NCBI GenBank assembly: GCA_022579005.1
Contig: MU401754.1
Coordinates: 1-39,092, forward strand
From: Poronia punctata
Taxonomy: Eukaryota > Ascomycota > Sordariomycetes > Xylariales > Xylariaceae
DNA: 39,092 bases
Reading direction: 5' to 3'
Under the pieces are notes generated by a model. That model ran no database searches. It was not told the DNA's origin and worked only from the letters and a program-made list of their open reading frames with translations. Below, one piece after another: positions 36,974 to 39,092 of this stretch. Within the stretch, counting starts at the first letter, position 1, and each line of letters begins with the position of its first letter. Both the position numbers and the translations under genes were made by a program.

Positions 36974-37241
36974 TAATAAAAGTTATTAAAAGGTAGCTAT
37001 AAAAATTATATTTATATAGTAAAATATAAAAGTAAAAAAAAAAGTTAAAAGTTTTTTTAAATAAGATTTGCAATTAAAATCTAATTTATAAAAAGCCCTT
37101 AACTTAACTAGGCCTAGCTTATAAACTTTATATAGCTATGCCTATTTAAGTTTATTTTATTTATATAATCCTTTATAGAAGAAGGGGAGGCTGCACCTTG
37201 CAATAACGTTAATTGCAAGTGCCTCTTATTGTGCCTTATTA
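36974..37241 (-). repeat. LTR (right) of the 7.85-kb element
   Basis: This is the direct partner of 29391-29658. It keeps more C and G near its outer end (37170-37235, for example ggggaggctgcacc), while the left copy keeps more elsewhere. The two LTRs therefore mutated independently. Confidence 0.9.
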
Positions 37242-37246
37242 CTTAG

Positions 37247-38974
37247 CAACTGTTATTATACTGCTTTTAAAGCTTTTTTATTTTAAGTTTATATATTAGC
37301 ATACTTTTAATTTTAAAATAAGTTAATTATTTTTAAACTATAAAATTTTTAATTTTAATTATAATCTTGCTTAGCTAAATAATAATAAGCTAAAAATTAT
37401 AACAATACTTAGTAAAAAGCCTTATTAGTACTATATTTTTAATATATATTTAAATTTTTATATTTACTATTTTTACTACTTTAATAATATTAACTACGCT
37501 TTTTATAAAAAAAACTATTAAAGTTATTATACTATATATTTATTGCTTTTTTGCTTATTAGTTTGCTTAAATATTTTTTTTTTTAAATATCTTTTGCTTT
37601 AGTTAATATAGCTTAATAAATTATATAGTATACTACCTATTTTTGCACTAAAACTAAAAATGCCTAGCAAAACTATTAAGCTACTATTATTAAAGCTAAA
37701 AATAAAAACAAAAATAAAAACGTAAGTATAAACGCTACCTTATTAAATAATATTTTTATTATTATAAGTTAACATATATTTTGCTTATTTAAAGTAAGCT
37801 TAGCCTTTTAGCAAGCAGTTGTTTTTAAAAAGAAGCTAGTTATATTAATAAGAAAAAAAGAAAAACGCCGTACTAGGTTTGTAGCCTTGCCGCTTGTTCG
37901 CTAGTATATTTACTAATGCTTAGCAGATTTATATTAACAAAAAAAAGCTTTTACTTAATAACTTTAATACTATTATATATAAAGCCTAGTTTTTTATTTT
38001 TTTTAAAGTACTAAAATAGCCTTTTAAGCAATCTAAATGCTTATTTGCGCTAATTATGCATACTTATTTTAAAAGCTACTAATGAAAAGCTAAACTTTAA
38101 AAAAGCTTATAAAAATAAAATATTAAAGCATTTTTTAATATTAGCAAAGCTTATTAAAAAATATTTGCTTATAATATAGTTTTTACTATTATTACTAGCT
38201 TTATTTATAATATTTATTAAACTATATTGCCTATTTTTAGCTATAGCTATTTTAATAGCATAATATATTATTTGCTTTTTTAGCTACTTTTTAGCTTTTA
38301 CTTATTAACTTTTTATTTAATAATAATGCTTTTTATATTAATAGTTTAAATATATTTTAAGTTATAATAAGTTTATTAAAGTATAAGTTTTTATTTTTTA
38401 TAATATTATAGCTTAGTTTAGCTTACTTAGCAATAGCTTACTATTTTTTTATTAACTAAATATATACTTTATAATTTAATATTTATTATATTAATTATAA
38501 CTACTTTATTTATTATTTTACTTAGTATAAACTTTTTTAAAAAGATTTTTATATTAGTTTAATAAATAGCTTATATTTACTAAGTATTTAGCTAGCTTTT
38601 AAATATTATATTTTACTAGCTAGCTTTTTTATTTTATTAAGTATTTTTATTTACTTTAGTTTTTTTAATATTAAATAATATTTTTTACTACTTATTTTCT
38701 TTACTTATTTTTTAACTTAAATAGTGCTATTTTGCTAGCATTTTTTAGCTAGTTTATTTATAGCTTAAGCAATAATATAAAAAATATATTATAAACTTAA
38801 AAATAAATTTTTAGTAATTAAATTTAATATATTTAAGTTTTTATTTTTTTAACAACTTTAACTTAAATATATATAAAAGCTAGTTTTTTTTTATACTTAA
38901 ACTTAAAATATACTATTAATAGCTTTATTATATTACTTATTTAAAACTTTTTTAGTATATAATATTTATTATAA
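37247..38974. repeat. AT-rich RIP-degenerated DNA, no gene
   Basis: Closed in all frames. About 38240-38370 matches the repeat next to the VPS15 3' end (18240-18380). A short patch at about 37855-37930 has more G and C (for example tagccttgccgcttgttcgc) and is discussed as a finding. No protein domain was recognised. Confidence 0.55.
38240..38370 (+). repeat. Dispersed repeat R4, copy 2
   Basis: It aligns with 18240-18380 in the same orientation. The family is not recognised. Confidence 0.5.
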
Positions 38975-39092
38975 TACTTTTATATTAACTTAATTAGTTA
39001 CTTTTAATGCTTATAAACTATATAGTATATAGCTTTTATTTACTATAGCTTTTTTTTTACTTTTTAAATATTAAATTAAAGCTGTTTTAATA
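38975..39092 (-). mobile_element. Tail of a fourth gypsy-type copy (D), cut by the window edge
   Basis: It matches 12174-12290, the end of copy C, in the same orientation and starting at the same base. It therefore represents another inverted copy that continues past the end of the window. Confidence 0.6.

Larger units (their letters stand above)
29391..37241 (-). mobile_element. Complete LTR retrotransposon (7851 bp), RIP-inactivated
   Basis: Two direct LTRs of identical length (268 bp each) bound the element, and a perfect 5-bp target duplication CTTAG flanks it (29386-29390 and 37242-37246). The LTR ends read TA..TA, consistent with TG..CA after RIP. The internal region is A/T-rich with no open frame. 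I could not recognise a reverse transcriptase, so the superfamily is not assigned. The minus orientation is a weak inference: read on the minus strand, the LTR starts taataaggcac, like the 5' terminal repeat of the gypsy family, and degenerate protein-like reading (FYKDAKQNII and similar) is on that strand near 34.3 kb. Confidence 0.85.

Noticed and set aside
1..39092. An undescribed multigene system (biosynthetic cluster, defence locus, giant mobile element)
   Set aside because: Only two genes are supported, and they are unrelated. All remaining DNA is degenerate repeat or short intergenic sequence.

Overview
The window is a stretch of a filamentous ascomycete nuclear genome (Pezizomycotina, probably a Sordariomycete-type lineage). 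The evidence is short 60-90 bp introns with GT..AG ends and CTAAC/CTAAT-like branch sites, two recognisable fungal proteins, and very long A+T-rich tracts made of decayed retrotransposons. In these tracts CpA and TpG are scarce, TpA is in excess, and surviving C is mostly in CpT or CpG. That is the footprint of repeat-induced point mutation (RIP).

Layout: (1) 1-905, RIP-type AT-rich repeat DNA. (2) 906-3660, a balanced island with non-coding DNA, a 405-bp MITE (1766-2170) with TA target duplication, and a small spliced gene (2330-3237, +) for a conserved fungal coiled-coil protein of unknown function. (3) 3660-18410, AT-rich block. It holds an unresolved part, then two Ty3/Gypsy-like copies placed tail to tail (A, 7651-12174, +; C, 12174-17272, -), then a solo terminal repeat and other remnants. 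(4) 18410-23437, a second island that contains one gene, VPS15 (18415-23200, -; two exons, 1571 aa), plus about 240 bp of upstream DNA. (5) 23438-39092, AT-rich block. It holds a gypsy fragment, a third gypsy copy (B), a complete second LTR retrotransposon (29391-37241, 268-bp LTRs, CTTAG duplication), unresolved DNA, and the start of a fourth gypsy-type tail at the window edge.

The two genes do not form a pathway. VPS15 is the regulatory subunit of the class III PI3-kinase (Vps34), acting in autophagy and endosome-vacuole sorting. It is an essential-type housekeeping gene stranded in RIP-altered repeat DNA, with TE-derived sequence reaching to within tens of bases of its stop codon. I found no evidence of an undescribed multigene system. 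The most notable features are the genome architecture: gene islands flush with RIP blocks, the 9.6-kb inverted pair of gypsy copies, the inverted terminal repeats of copy B, and the promoter-proximal MITE. All repeat boundaries were found by eye and are approximate except where a target duplication fixes them.
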